From positions 62,001 through 126,000 of the forward strand of contig NZ_JANCTD010000005.1 in NCBI RefSeq assembly GCF_024297185.1: a DNA stretch of 64,000 nt, given 5' to 3'. Numbering within the stretch: position 1 is the first letter of the stretch; every line of letters starts with the position of its first letter. Below are positions 36,583 to 45,606 of the stretch, piece by piece. This DNA is from Lewinella sp. JB7. Lineage in GTDB: Bacteria > Bacteroidota > Bacteroidia > Chitinophagales > Saprospiraceae. Both the position numbers and the translations under genes were made by a program. The notes under the pieces are model-generated. The model saw nothing but the letters and a program-made list of their open reading frames with translations. It had not been told where the DNA came from and searched no databases.

Positions 36583-37062
36583 ATGAGAACCGCCGTCTTC
36601 CCCGGATCCTTCGATCCCATCACCCGTGGCCACGTGGAATTGGTGAAGCGGGCCGTGCCCCTCTTCGACCGCATCGTGGTTGCCGTCGGCGTGAACGCCC
36701 AGAAGCAGTACCTCTTCGATCTGGAACAACGCATGGAATGGCTACGGGAGGTGTTCGCCGACGAGCCCAAGGTGAGCGTAGACAGCTTCGAAGGGCTCAC
36801 CGCCCACTACTGCCGCCGGATCCAGGCCCGCTACCTTCTGAGGGGACTGCGCAACGCCAGCGATTTCGATTACGAAAAGACTATCTCCCAACTCAACGAG
36901 ATCGTGGGCGACGGACTGGAAACCATTTTCCTCATCAGCCAACCGGCCTACAGCCACATCAGCTCCACCATCGTGCGGGAGATCATTAAGGGAGGGGGTA
37001 ACGCTCGCCCCTTTCTACCGGAAGGCTTACAACTTCCGGCGCGCCACGATACTCCGGCCTAG
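36583..37062 (+). CDS. coaD: Pantetheine-phosphate adenylyltransferase
   Basis: Fourth step of coenzyme A synthesis: ATP plus 4'-phosphopantetheine gives dephospho-CoA. 159 residues, standard. The nucleotidyltransferase motif is PGSFDPITRGHVEL near residue 6, RGLRNASDFDYE near residue 87 binds substrate, and the second motif is HISSTIVREI near residue 125. It starts five bases after the GT-C gene and overlaps recR, on the other strand, by 36 bases at the 3' ends. Confidence 0.97.
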   Translation: MRTAVFPGSFDPITRGHVELVKRAVPLFDRIVVAVGVNAQKQYLFDLEQRMEWLREVFADEPKVSVDSFEGLTAHYCRRIQARYLLRGLRNASDFDYEKTISQLNEIVGDGLETIFLISQPAYSHISSTIVREIIKGGGNARPFLPEGLQLPARHDTPA

Positions 37063-37626
37063 CGTCACTTCGTCGGCGTACTCCAGTTCCCCTCCGAAGC
37101 TTACGCCCCGGGCAATGCTGCTAACTTGCACGTCCGCCTCCGTCAGTTGCTTATTGATGTAGAAGATCGTAGTGTCCCCCTCGATGGTCGGACTGATCGC
37201 CATGATCACTTCCTGCACCTCCTGGGCAGCGGCCCGCTGCACCAGGGTGTCGATGTTGAGGTCCGCCGGACCGATGCCCTCGATCGGACTGATCACGCCG
37301 CCCAGTACGTGATACACGCCGCGGTACTGCTGCGTCTCCTCGATGGCCATGACGTCGCGGATGCTTTCTACCACGCAGATGGTTGATTTATCGCGGCGCT
37401 GATCGCGGCAGATGCTGCATACGTTCTGGTCGCTCAGGTTTCCGCAGGTGATGCAATGCTGGATATTTTCCCGCATCCGGGCAATGGCGCGGGCCAGTTG
37501 CACGCTGTCTTCCGTAGGGCGCTGCACGAGGCTGAGGACCAGCCGCAGGGCCGTCTTTTTGCCAATGCCCGGTAGGCCGGCAAAGGCATTGACGGCGTCT
37601 TCGATCAGTCGGGAGGAAAATTGCAT
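37027..37626 (-). CDS. recR: Recombination protein RecR
   Basis: Recombination mediator that works with RecO and RecF in gap repair. 199 residues. The helix-hairpin-helix start LPGIGKKTALRL is near residue 18, the zinc motif CITCGNLSDQNVCSIC near residue 58, and the Toprim segment ICVVESIRDVMAIE then HVLGGVISPIEGIGP. Full length. It diverges from the acyltransferase gene at 37804. Confidence 0.97.
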   Translation of the reverse strand: MQFSSRLIEDAVNAFAGLPGIGKKTALRLVLSLVQRPTEDSVQLARAIARMRENIQHCITCGNLSDQNVCSICRDQRRDKSTICVVESIRDVMAIEETQQYRGVYHVLGGVISPIEGIGPADLNIDTLVQRAAAQEVQEVIMAISPTIEGDTTIFYINKQLTEADVQVSSIARGVSFGGELEYADEVTLGRSIVARRKL

Positions 37627-37735
37627 GTATCGGGGAAGCTAAGGGGCGGGGCCGCGGGAGCCGGAAGGATCCGGTAGGTCCGGTGGCTACCGGTAGGAAG
37701 GGTTGAGCAAAGAAAACAAGTCTATCCTGAATCAG

Positions 37736-37767
37736 TTTGTTTATCCCGGGAATAGGCCGCAAATTTG
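37736..37767 (+). promoter_or_regulatory. Candidate promoter of the acyltransferase gene
   Basis: TTTG (37736-37739), a 20-base spacer and CAAATTTG (37760-37767) match the Bacteroidota consensus with one mismatch. The inferred start is about 30 bases before the ATG at 37804. The spacing is ideal. Confidence 0.6.
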
Positions 37768-37803
37768 CGCGTCCCCCGACAACAACCCAAAACGAAAGAT
37801 ATT

Positions 37804-39138
37804 ATGGCTGAGGTGATTCGCATGCCCCGTATGAGCGATACGATGGAAGAAGGCAATATTGTATCCTGGCTCGTAGAGGAAGGCGAGACCGTAGAACCCG
37901 GCCAGACGCTGGCAGAAGTGGAAACCGATAAGGCCACCATGGAGTTAGACTCCTTCTTCGAGGGCACCCTGCTGCACATCGCCGTAAAGGAAGGTGCCGT
38001 GCCCATCGACGGCGTCATCGCGGTGATCGGCGAGGAAGGTGAAGACTGGCAGGCCGCCATCGACGGAGCCTCCGGAGGTGGGAGCAGCGCGGAACCCGTC
38101 GCGGAATCACCCGCCGCGAAATCCGACGCCGCGAATGAGTCCGGCACGTCCGAGGAGAACAACACCTCCGAAAGCTCCGAGGGCGACCGCCTGAAGGTAA
38201 GCCCCCTTGCCCGGGCCATGGCCAAGGATGCCGGCCTCGATCTGGCCACCATCATCGGATCCGGAGAGGGCGGCCGTATCGTGAAGCGCGACATAGAGGA
38301 AGCCCAGTCCGCCGCTCCGGCCGGGCAAAAGGCCGCTCCCCAGCAACCGCAACCCGCTACCGCCCAACCGGTACCCGCCAAGCAACCCAGCCCCAACGTG
38401 GACGTCGAGAAGCCCGAAACCAAGGTTCCCGCCTTCTCCTTCGGCGGCGGTGGCGAAGCAAACTACGAGGACGTACCCGTCAGCCAGATGCGCAAGGTGA
38501 TCGCCCGCCGGCTCGGAGAATCCAAGTTCAGCGCGCCCCACTTCTACGTTACCGTCGAGGTCGATATGTCGAAGGTCTGGGAGATGCGCAAGCGCCTCAA
38601 CGAAGTGGCCCCCGTCAAGATCAGCTTCAACGACCTGGTCGTCAAAGCGTGTGCCGTCAACTTGCGCAAGCACCCCGCCATCAACTCCAGCTGGTTAGGC
38701 GATAAGATCCGCGTAAACCGCGACGTCAACATTGGCGTGGCGGTAGCCATTCCCGACGGTCTGCTCGTACCCGTAGTGCGTTACGCCGACATGAAGTCCC
38801 TCAGCCAGATCAACGGCGAAGTGAAGGAGCTCGCCGGCCGGGCCAAGAATAAGAAGCTCAGCCAGGACGAAATGACCGGCAACACCTTCACGATCTCCAA
38901 CCTGGGAATGTTCGGCATCGAAGACTTTACGGCCATCATCAATCCGCCCGATGCATCGATCCTCGCGGTTGGTGGCATTAACGACAAACCCGTTGTCCGC
39001 GACGGCGCCGTCGTTCCCGGCAAGGTCATGCGCCTGACGCTGAGCAGCGACCACCGCGTCGTCGACGGAGCCAGCGCCGCTCAGTTCCTCAACGACGTGA
39101 AGGCCACGCTCGAGGAGCCCATCCGCCTGATGGTGTGA
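37804..39138 (+). CDS. aceF: Dihydrolipoamide acyltransferase (E2), pyruvate dehydrogenase type
   Basis: Core enzyme of a 2-oxoacid dehydrogenase complex that moves the acetyl group from lipoyl to CoA. 444 residues from the ATG at 37804. One lipoyl domain (about residues 1-80, lipoyl lysine in VETDKATMELDS), an acidic linker, a peripheral-subunit-binding domain (KVSPLARAMAKDAG near residue 134), a Pro/Ala/Gln linker and the catalytic domain. The active-site motif is SSDHRVVDGASAAQFL near the end. No E1 or E3 gene is adjacent. Pyruvate is the likely substrate. Confidence 0.92.
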   Translation: MAEVIRMPRMSDTMEEGNIVSWLVEEGETVEPGQTLAEVETDKATMELDSFFEGTLLHIAVKEGAVPIDGVIAVIGEEGEDWQAAIDGASGGGSSAEPVAESPAAKSDAANESGTSEENNTSESSEGDRLKVSPLARAMAKDAGLDLATIIGSGEGGRIVKRDIEEAQSAAPAGQKAAPQQPQPATAQPVPAKQPSPNVDVEKPETKVPAFSFGGGGEANYEDVPVSQMRKVIARRLGESKFSAPHFYVTVEVDMSKVWEMRKRLNEVAPVKISFNDLVVKACAVNLRKHPAINSSWLGDKIRVNRDVNIGVAVAIPDGLLVPVVRYADMKSLSQINGEVKELAGRAKNKKLSQDEMTGNTFTISNLGMFGIEDFTAIINPPDASILAVGGINDKPVVRDGAVVPGKVMRLTLSSDHRVVDGASAAQFLNDVKATLEEPIRLMV

Positions 39139-39166
39139 GGGCAGGGGAAGTAGCCACCGCGCTTCC

Positions 39167-41452
39167 CTAGATCACCAGAACCTTGATGGATAGCCGTCCC
39201 GACCGGTCGCGGAGGTAGTATATCCCCGGACGAAGGTCCGCGGTACCCACCTCGGCCCGACCACCGGTGAGGAAAACCTGCCGTACCGGCTGGCCCAGCG
39301 CGTTGTGGAGTTCGAGGACATTTATTGTTTGGCCGAGATGGGCAGTCTCCACCCGCAGGGGAGTGCCCGGGTGCACGGGGTTGGGATACACGACGAGAAG
39401 GTGATCGGCTCGTGACGGCTCCCTGATGGGGGTAATTTCTCCCCGGAAGATCTTATCGGCCTTTTCGTAGGCGTCCCGGCCGACGATCTTACCGATGCGG
39501 CGGCCCGGAATATCATCCGCCGGTGGATGAATTCCGCCCCAGATGCGGCTCAGACTGGTCTCCGCGGCGGCATCGTGGTAGGTAGCCCACTGGAGCACCA
39601 CGTCCACACTCGGGCCTTCCTCGAACACGAGGAACTCATTCTTCTTCGCCACGAACTCGCCCACGCCCCCGGGAAAGTAGGGAGTGCCCGTCAGTCGTTC
39701 CAGCACGGTAGCGGCGGCGGCGCTGAAGGTCGAATGCCCGGAAATGTAACCGGCAAAGTTGGGTGTAACGAAGTTGGGTCGTTGGTAGGGCTCCCAGACG
39801 GAGGGGTTGATCCAGTCCACCCCCGCCTGTTCGATTTCCGCGTCCTCAATGAATGTATTACCGATCCAGGCACGGGCCTTCACCGTCATGAGGAAGGTGC
39901 CGTTCACCACTTCGCTGTCGTCCTCAACCAATTCGATGAAGCCGGGATCGAGACGAATGCCGCCAGGGTCGTAGAAGCGGTGAGCGGGAACCGTGGCCTG
40001 CCCCCGGGCGGCAAGGTAGCGAACCGCCGAGATGGGCCGGATGTAGTCGTACTTCCCCTTGATGCTCCAGGCCGTAATGGCCGCGTCGTGCATGGCCCCG
40101 CCGAGGGTGAGGTACGCCTTTACGTCGTACTCGAGTGGATCCAGCTCGTCCCCCTCACCCCACAAGTTGCGGCGGAAAAGAGGATGATCCATGACCGTGT
40201 TGAAGATCGAGAACCAGTGCCCGGGCGGTGTTTCGGACAGGGGGCCGTCCGCCCAGAACTCCGCCAGCACGCGGGTGTAATCCCCCCGGGGGACGATATT
40301 GTCCGGGTAGGGCTGTCCGGTGACGGGGTTGACCGCCCGCCCCTCGCCCGGCTGCCCCCCTTCGTGCTGGTCGTAAAAAGCCCGGTACTCCTCCGGGGTG
40401 GTCGGCAGATCGGTCGTGAGGTTACCGCGGGCGCCGGGGGAGATATTCCACATCACTCCGTCGGTCGGGTCCAGGTGAGACGACCACTTCAGGACCGTTT
40501 CGAAGTTCCAGCGGTACAGATTCAGCTGGGCGGTGTCTTCCAGAGTGTAATAAGGAGGCGGGCCCGGATCGTGGTATACCGGGCTATTGCCGTGAATGCT
40601 GTCTGTTGGAGTTGGGACGGTCCGCACCTCATCTGGAATGGCGAAGGGCGTGACTCGTCCCCAACTGGCCCCGAGAAAGGTGGGTACGTTGCCGATAACG
40701 TTGCCGGACTGGTCGATCACCGTTCCGGGAAAGGCCAATTGTTGCCAACGATTGGGGTCCTGAAGGCCGAGAATGCTAAACGGACGGTTCAGGTGAAGCG
40801 GGGGATTGATGGGGTCGGGGTAGCCGTCGTTGGCGTAGTCGAGCGCTTCGTTGGACCCATCGGTACGTCCGTATTCGATCACCCGGGCGGCGATGTAATT
40901 GCCCAGGGCGGCCGGATCTTCGTCGTAGGGATCGGCCAGGGTAAAGGCCGGGTCGTGGCCTTGTTCCCGTAATAGGGTCGTAGCAGCGTACCGGATACGC
41001 TCGAAGCCCGGGGCGTTGCGGTAACGGTGCATCAAGATCCGGTAGGCGGAGTAGCTCACGGCCGTCTCGGCGGCGGCCCGACGGTCGGGGTAGTCCGGAA
41101 GTCCGTCGACCCCTTGCACTACCGCGGTGCCTCCCTGGCGGTTGACCATGGCCCAGGCATCGTACATGGCCGCCGAACTGTGGTACAGATTACGGGCGTG
41201 CACCACGGGGCGGGCAAAGTCGTTCTGGATGGCCGTCAGGTATACCTCGTTCCACTGACGGGCTACGGAGTGTGCCGGCGTTTGTGCGGAGAGGGTCAGC
41301 GAGTACAGAAAACCGAGGACGAGAATACAGCGTAGGGCCAAATCACGGATATTTAGAGGTAAATATACGTGACCTCCCCGCCCGATAGGGCTCCGGCCTG
41401 GCCTAGTTATCGTCGGCCGTACGCCACGACTCCGGTAGCGGAACATACTCAT
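39167..41452 (-). CDS. Secreted vanadium-haloperoxidase/PAP2-like protein with T9SS tail
   Basis: Up to 761 residues. The full acid-phosphatase/haloperoxidase signature is present: KGKYDYIRP (Lys and Arg), ISGHS (Ser-Gly-His) and SRIWGGIHPPAD (Arg, His, Asp). The Lys, Arg and His cluster would bind vanadate or phosphate. A DSIHGNSPVYHDPGPPPYY loop is of unknown role. The last ~80 residues (VVYPNPVHPGTPLRVET to SIKVLVI) are a type IX sorting domain. The start is uncertain: an ATG at 41452 leaves ~38 basic residues before the signal peptide, while a TTG at 41341 gives a compact one (ALRCILVLGFLYSLTLSAQ). Haloperoxidase or phosphatase activity cannot be decided. Confidence 0.87.
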   Translation of the reverse strand: MSMFRYRSRGVRPTITRPGRSPIGRGGHVYLPLNIRDLALRCILVLGFLYSLTLSAQTPAHSVARQWNEVYLTAIQNDFARPVVHARNLYHSSAAMYDAWAMVNRQGGTAVVQGVDGLPDYPDRRAAAETAVSYSAYRILMHRYRNAPGFERIRYAATTLLREQGHDPAFTLADPYDEDPAALGNYIAARVIEYGRTDGSNEALDYANDGYPDPINPPLHLNRPFSILGLQDPNRWQQLAFPGTVIDQSGNVIGNVPTFLGASWGRVTPFAIPDEVRTVPTPTDSIHGNSPVYHDPGPPPYYTLEDTAQLNLYRWNFETVLKWSSHLDPTDGVMWNISPGARGNLTTDLPTTPEEYRAFYDQHEGGQPGEGRAVNPVTGQPYPDNIVPRGDYTRVLAEFWADGPLSETPPGHWFSIFNTVMDHPLFRRNLWGEGDELDPLEYDVKAYLTLGGAMHDAAITAWSIKGKYDYIRPISAVRYLAARGQATVPAHRFYDPGGIRLDPGFIELVEDDSEVVNGTFLMTVKARAWIGNTFIEDAEIEQAGVDWINPSVWEPYQRPNFVTPNFAGYISGHSTFSAAAATVLERLTGTPYFPGGVGEFVAKKNEFLVFEEGPSVDVVLQWATYHDAAAETSLSRIWGGIHPPADDIPGRRIGKIVGRDAYEKADKIFRGEITPIREPSRADHLLVVYPNPVHPGTPLRVETAHLGQTINVLELHNALGQPVRQVFLTGGRAEVGTADLRPGIYYLRDRSGRLSIKVLVI

Positions 41453-41486
41453 TTCCTATCCGTTATAGGGCACATAACTTCCCCCG

Positions 41487-42482
41487 ATGTCTCTCCTCTG
41501 GATCGGTTTCTCCGTCTTCGTGCTGCTGTTGCTTTTTCTCGACTTGTTCGTACTGAATAAGCACGACCACGTTCCGCGTACGCGGGAGGCGCTGGGGCAG
41601 ACCGCGCTGTGGATGTCCATCGGACTCGGGTTCAGCGGTTTCGTGTACCTGGCCTACGACAACGGATGGGTAGATTCTCCCCTGCCCGCCCACACCGCTA
41701 TGATCAACTATCTCACCGGCTATCTGGTAGAGTTGTCGCTGAGTATGGACAACGTCTTCGTGATCGCGGTCATCTTCGGCTACTTCCAGGTCCCCGCGAA
41801 GTACCAGCACCGGGTGCTTTTCTGGGGTATCCTCGGAGCCGTCTTCTTCCGTCTGGGCATGATCCTGGCCGGGGTTTATTTGCTGGAGAAGTTCGACTGG
41901 ATGTTCTACGTTTTCGGCTTGCTCCTGCTGTACTCCGCCTATAAAATGGTAGGTAAAGCGGAAGAGATTCACCCATCGGACAACCCCGTGATCAAGTTGG
42001 TCAAGCGCATCGTACCCGTAACGAACGAGTACCACGGTCACGATTTCTGGGTTCGTCGCCGCCACATCCTGGCCGCTACACCCCTCTTCGTAGCGCTCGT
42101 GATGGTCGAAACCACCGACATCATCTTCGCTATCGACTCTATTCCTGCCATTCTGGGCATTACGACGGATTCCTTCCTGGTGTTTTCCTCGAATATACTG
42201 GCGGTCCTCGGGCTACGGGCGCTCTATTTCGTACTGTCGTCCATGATCGATAAGTTCGGCTACCTGAAGTACAGCCTGGCCCTCATCCTGACCTTCGTCG
42301 GGGTTAAACTGATGCTGCACGAAGTCTGGCACCCCGAGGAATGGATCAGCCTGGTCGTCATCTTCGTCACTCTGGCCGCCGGCGTGATCGTGTCGCTAAT
42401 GCGGAAAACGCCCACAGAACATCCGGACGACCCTACCAAGATCGCGGCACCGAGCCAAGTGCCCGAAGATCACCAACTGTAA
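41487..42482 (+). CDS. TerC/Alx family membrane protein
   Basis: 331 residues with about nine hydrophobic segments. The acidic membrane motifs ELSLSMDNVFVIAVIF near residue 77 and ETTDIIFAIDSIPAI near residue 210 are the TerC hallmarks, with DLFVLNK near the start. Family members are linked to manganese export and tellurite or metal stress. No yybP-ykoY riboswitch fits in the 34-base gap to the preceding divergent gene. It is transcribed singly. Confidence 0.92.
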   Translation: MSLLWIGFSVFVLLLLFLDLFVLNKHDHVPRTREALGQTALWMSIGLGFSGFVYLAYDNGWVDSPLPAHTAMINYLTGYLVELSLSMDNVFVIAVIFGYFQVPAKYQHRVLFWGILGAVFFRLGMILAGVYLLEKFDWMFYVFGLLLLYSAYKMVGKAEEIHPSDNPVIKLVKRIVPVTNEYHGHDFWVRRRHILAATPLFVALVMVETTDIIFAIDSIPAILGITTDSFLVFSSNILAVLGLRALYFVLSSMIDKFGYLKYSLALILTFVGVKLMLHEVWHPEEWISLVVIFVTLAAGVIVSLMRKTPTEHPDDPTKIAAPSQVPEDHQL

Positions 42483-42491
42483 ACCGGGGGC

Positions 42492-43634
42492 CTAGGAAAG
42501 CTCCTCGTAAAAGCGCCGTTCGGTGATGCCGCTCCAGGGCTTGGAGATTTTACGGAACTGCTGAATAGAGGCGTACACCCGGCGGGTGGTTTCGTCCGAA
42601 TCGGCGTACTCGCGCATCACTTCGTCGGCCGCCCGCCGGGCATTTTCGACCAGCGCGTCGGGGTAGGGGAGGATGGACAAACCGGGCACCTGCTTCAGTT
42701 TCTCCAGGTATTCGGCATTCTTGGCCTCGAAGGCGGAAAGGGTGTGAAGATTGATGTGGTGAGTGGCCACGGCGAATATCTCCTGCAGGTCGGGGGGGAG
42801 CTCGGCGTACTTTTCCCGGTTGACGAAGAACTCAAAATTCGTGCCGGGCTCGTGCCAGCCCGGATAGTAATAGTATTTGGCGATCTCGTGGAAGCCCATT
42901 ACGTAGTCGTGGTAGGGCCCCACCCACTCGGTAGCATCGAGGATGCCGCGCTCGAGGCCGGTATAGATCTCACCGCCCGGTACCAGCACCGGCGTGGCTC
43001 CGAGCCGTTCCAGTACCCGTCCGCCGAGACCGGGCATGCGCATCTTCAGCCCCCGGAAGTCGGCTACCGATTCGATGCGCCGGTTGAACCAACCCCCCAT
43101 CTGTACACCCGTGTTGCCGCCGGCGAAGGGGATCAGTCCGACGGTCGCGTAGAGCTCCCGCCACAGCTCCATACCCCCGCCGGCCAGGAGCCAGGCGTTC
43201 ATCTGCTGAGCATTGAGGCCGAAGGGGAAGCCGGCAAAGAACTGGGCGGCGGGCAGTTTTCCGGCCCAGTAGTAGGCCGCCCCGCTGCCCACTTCCGCCG
43301 CACCCTGACGCACGGCATCGAAAGCTTCGAGGGGAGGGACCAGTTCCCCACCGCCGTAGACCTGAATATTGAGCCGCCCCCCGGACATCCGGCGGCACAT
43401 GTCGGCCAACAACTGACAGCCCTCCCCGAGGATCGGAAAACCCGGTGGCCAGGTAGTGACCATCTTCCAGTCGAAGCGCTCGCCGCTCACGGTCGTTTCC
43501 CGGGACTGCGCCCGTCCCTTCCCCCCAAACAACCGCAGGGCTACGGGGAGCCCGATGGTGCCGGCGGCAATGCCCTTAATGATCTTTCTGCGGTCCACGT
43601 GCGCTGGGGTTTGGTGATCGGATCGGTTCACCAA
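42492..43634 (-). CDS. TRAP transporter solute-binding protein (DctP family), orphan
   Basis: Periplasmic binding protein of a tripartite ATP-independent transporter. 380 residues. A twin-arginine type signal (VDRRKIIKGIAAGTIGLPVAL) lies in the first 40 residues. The mature part starts FDWKMVTTWPPGFPILGEG and has MRMPGLGGRVLERLGATPV and ILDATEWVGPYHDY near residue 232, as in the TakP-like group that binds 2-oxo acids as dimers. The membrane subunits DctQ and DctM are not nearby, so it must pair with distant genes or act otherwise. Confidence 0.9.
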   Translation of the reverse strand: MVNRSDHQTPAHVDRRKIIKGIAAGTIGLPVALRLFGGKGRAQSRETTVSGERFDWKMVTTWPPGFPILGEGCQLLADMCRRMSGGRLNIQVYGGGELVPPLEAFDAVRQGAAEVGSGAAYYWAGKLPAAQFFAGFPFGLNAQQMNAWLLAGGGMELWRELYATVGLIPFAGGNTGVQMGGWFNRRIESVADFRGLKMRMPGLGGRVLERLGATPVLVPGGEIYTGLERGILDATEWVGPYHDYVMGFHEIAKYYYYPGWHEPGTNFEFFVNREKYAELPPDLQEIFAVATHHINLHTLSAFEAKNAEYLEKLKQVPGLSILPYPDALVENARRAADEVMREYADSDETTRRVYASIQQFRKISKPWSGITERRFYEELS

Positions 43635-43655
43635 GGTACGGGATTCGGGGGGAGG

Positions 43656-44387
43656 CTACTTCAATTCCCGATCCTCTACGAACTCCCGGAGACCGCCGCG
43701 GTAAGTGTCGCTCACGGGCAGAAGTTTTCCGGCGACGTTCACCTCGTCGCGCTGCACTTCCTCGATCCAGCGGACGCCCACGATGTAGGAGTGATGAACG
43801 CGGATGAAGTCGGTAGCGGGCAACACTTCCACCAGGTGCTTGAGGCTCTGTAGGGTGGTCACCTTACGGTCGGGCAGGTGGATACGGACGTAATCTTTCA
43901 TGCCCTCGATGTACTGAATGTCCGCGAAATTTACCCGGACCGACCGCGTACCGTCCTTGACGAACAGGTAGGCGGGCGGGGCCGCGGGAGCAGTAACTTC
44001 GGAGGGAGCGACGCTTCCCGGCACCTCCCGCCCCCCCAGGCGCAAAGAAATGCGCTCCACCGATTGCAGGAAGCGTTCGAAGGTGATCGGCTTGAGCAGG
44101 TAATCCGCCACGTCGAGCTCGTACCCTTCGATGGCGTACTCCGAGTAAGCGGTGGTAAGTACGACGAGGGGCTTTCGCTTCATGATTTTCAGCAGCCCGA
44201 TTCCGGTGATCTCGGGCATCTGCACGTCCAGAAAGAGGACGTCGGGCTGGTTCTGCTGCAGGTAGTCGAGGGCCTTGAGCGGATTGGACAGGGCGGCCAT
44301 CAGTTCCAGCGCCGGTGTTTTGCTGACGTACTGTTCCAGCAGTTTGCGGGCCATGGGCTCGTCTTCGACAATGACGCAGCGGATCAC
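43656..44387 (-). CDS. LytTR-family response regulator
   Basis: 243 residues. The N-terminal receiver has acidic VEDEP near residue 8, phospho-acceptor Asp in LFLDVQMPE near residue 54 and the switch Thr and Lys in LTTAYSEYA and YLLKPI. After a Pro/Ala-rich linker, the LytTR DNA-binding domain has DIQYIEGMKDYVRIHL and FIRVHHSYIVG. Its start overlaps the kinase stop by four bases, so they form a pair. Targets are unknown. Confidence 0.94.
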   Translation of the reverse strand: MIRCVIVEDEPMARKLLEQYVSKTPALELMAALSNPLKALDYLQQNQPDVLFLDVQMPEITGIGLLKIMKRKPLVVLTTAYSEYAIEGYELDVADYLLKPITFERFLQSVERISLRLGGREVPGSVAPSEVTAPAAPPAYLFVKDGTRSVRVNFADIQYIEGMKDYVRIHLPDRKVTTLQSLKHLVEVLPATDFIRVHHSYIVGVRWIEEVQRDEVNVAGKLLPVSDTYRGGLREFVEDRELK

Positions 44388-45424
44388 GATAGCGTTAGTT
44401 CTAGGTGCACGGCGTATTCCTCCTCGGTTTCGTTCACCGTAAGCCGGTGCTTGCCCGGATAGCTGAGTTTGAGCCGTCGTTTAACGTTGACCAGGCCGAT
44501 GCCCGACTGCTCGGAAACCGTTTTCTCGTGCTCCGCCACCCGGCTATTGCGGACGTCGTAGCGAAGCTTATTCCCCTCCAGGACGAGGCTTACGGTAATC
44601 CAACTGTGCCCACCCGCATTGCTGATGCCGTGCTTGAAGGCGTTTTCCAGGAAGGTGATTAGGATTAGGGGTACGATTCTGGCTCCTGCGCCCCCGCCCC
44701 GTACTTCAAAAGCGATGGGCACTTCGTCGTTAAGGCGCATCTTCTCCAGGTCGATGTAGTTCTCCATGTAGGCGACCTCCTTGTCGAGGGGTACGGTCGC
44801 GTGGTTGCTCTCGTGTAGCATGTAGCGCATCATGCCGGACAGCTTGGCGATCACCTCGGGCGTCTGGGGCGATTGGTTGACCGCCAGAAAGTACACGTTG
44901 TTGAGGGTGTTAAACAGGAAGTGGGGATTGACCTGGGCGCGCAGGAAGCGCAGCTCGGAGGTCAGTTGCCGGTTCTCCAGTTCCTTGCGCTCCGCCTCCA
45001 GCAGGAAGTAGTGTTCCACGAAGCGCAATAGCCCTACGAAGACCACGATGAACAGCGCGGTGATGATCACGCTGACCCCGAAGCGGGTCGAGTACACCCA
45101 CGAATCGCGACCCGTGAACGGCAGCAGGATCGCCCGTTTGCCGAGAAGGAACAGGTAGCTGAGCACGGCAAAAACCGGGAGGAAGCGGAGCAGGTAGCGC
45201 CCCAGATCCTTATGCTCCAGCAGGCGGGGCAGAAATACGAAGTAGTTGAGGTAGCTGATGGTCAGGAGCCCCAGGATGTTGAACGAGAAGTCAGGGAGTA
45301 CCCGCGTCCAGTCGGGTTCCTCCTTCCTGCCGAACGCGATCATGTAGTAGAAGAAGGAAGCGTACATCAACCAGAAGGCGACGTGCAGCAAAAGCTTCTT
45401 GTTATTGGTCAGGAAGGAGGACAT
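44384..45424 (-). CDS. LytS-type sensor histidine kinase
   Basis: 346 residues from the ATG at 45424; a start nine bases earlier is possible. Four hydrophobic segments fill the first ~150 residues, with no large periplasmic domain, so sensing is probably within the membrane. The His_kinase segment has LRAQVNPHFLFNTLNNVYFLA near residue 180, with the phospho-acceptor His in NPHFLFN. An ATPase domain follows with LITFLENAFKHGIS and GIGLVNVKRRLKLSY. It pairs with the downstream LytTR regulator. Confidence 0.93.
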   Translation of the reverse strand: MSSFLTNNKKLLLHVAFWLMYASFFYYMIAFGRKEEPDWTRVLPDFSFNILGLLTISYLNYFVFLPRLLEHKDLGRYLLRFLPVFAVLSYLFLLGKRAILLPFTGRDSWVYSTRFGVSVIITALFIVVFVGLLRFVEHYFLLEAERKELENRQLTSELRFLRAQVNPHFLFNTLNNVYFLAVNQSPQTPEVIAKLSGMMRYMLHESNHATVPLDKEVAYMENYIDLEKMRLNDEVPIAFEVRGGGAGARIVPLILITFLENAFKHGISNAGGHSWITVSLVLEGNKLRYDVRNSRVAEHEKTVSEQSGIGLVNVKRRLKLSYPGKHRLTVNETEEEYAVHLELTLS

Positions 45425-45606
45425 GATTTGCAAAGGTAGGCAAGCAACGGGGCTCGGGGCCGTTGATCTACCATCCCCCCGTTTTCCTCTACGATCCGGG
45501 TCCGCCCCCGCCCGGCCGAGCCGTCGAACGAAAAAGGCGAACGGTAGAATGATTTCATACGGCCTGCGATGACGGACGACTTTTGGGTCATCAAAATTAA
45601 TGTCCG

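Noticed and set aside
39527..40972. 481-codon open frame opposite the haloperoxidase-like gene
   Set aside because: The minus-strand gene has the complete enzyme signature and sorting domain. This frame is its antisense shadow.
41453..41486. yybP-ykoY manganese riboswitch before the TerC gene
   Set aside because: The gap is only 34 bases, too short for that riboswitch.
42744..43853. 369-codon open frame opposite the TRAP binding protein
   Set aside because: Shadow of a well-supported minus-strand gene, running across into the regulator gene as well.
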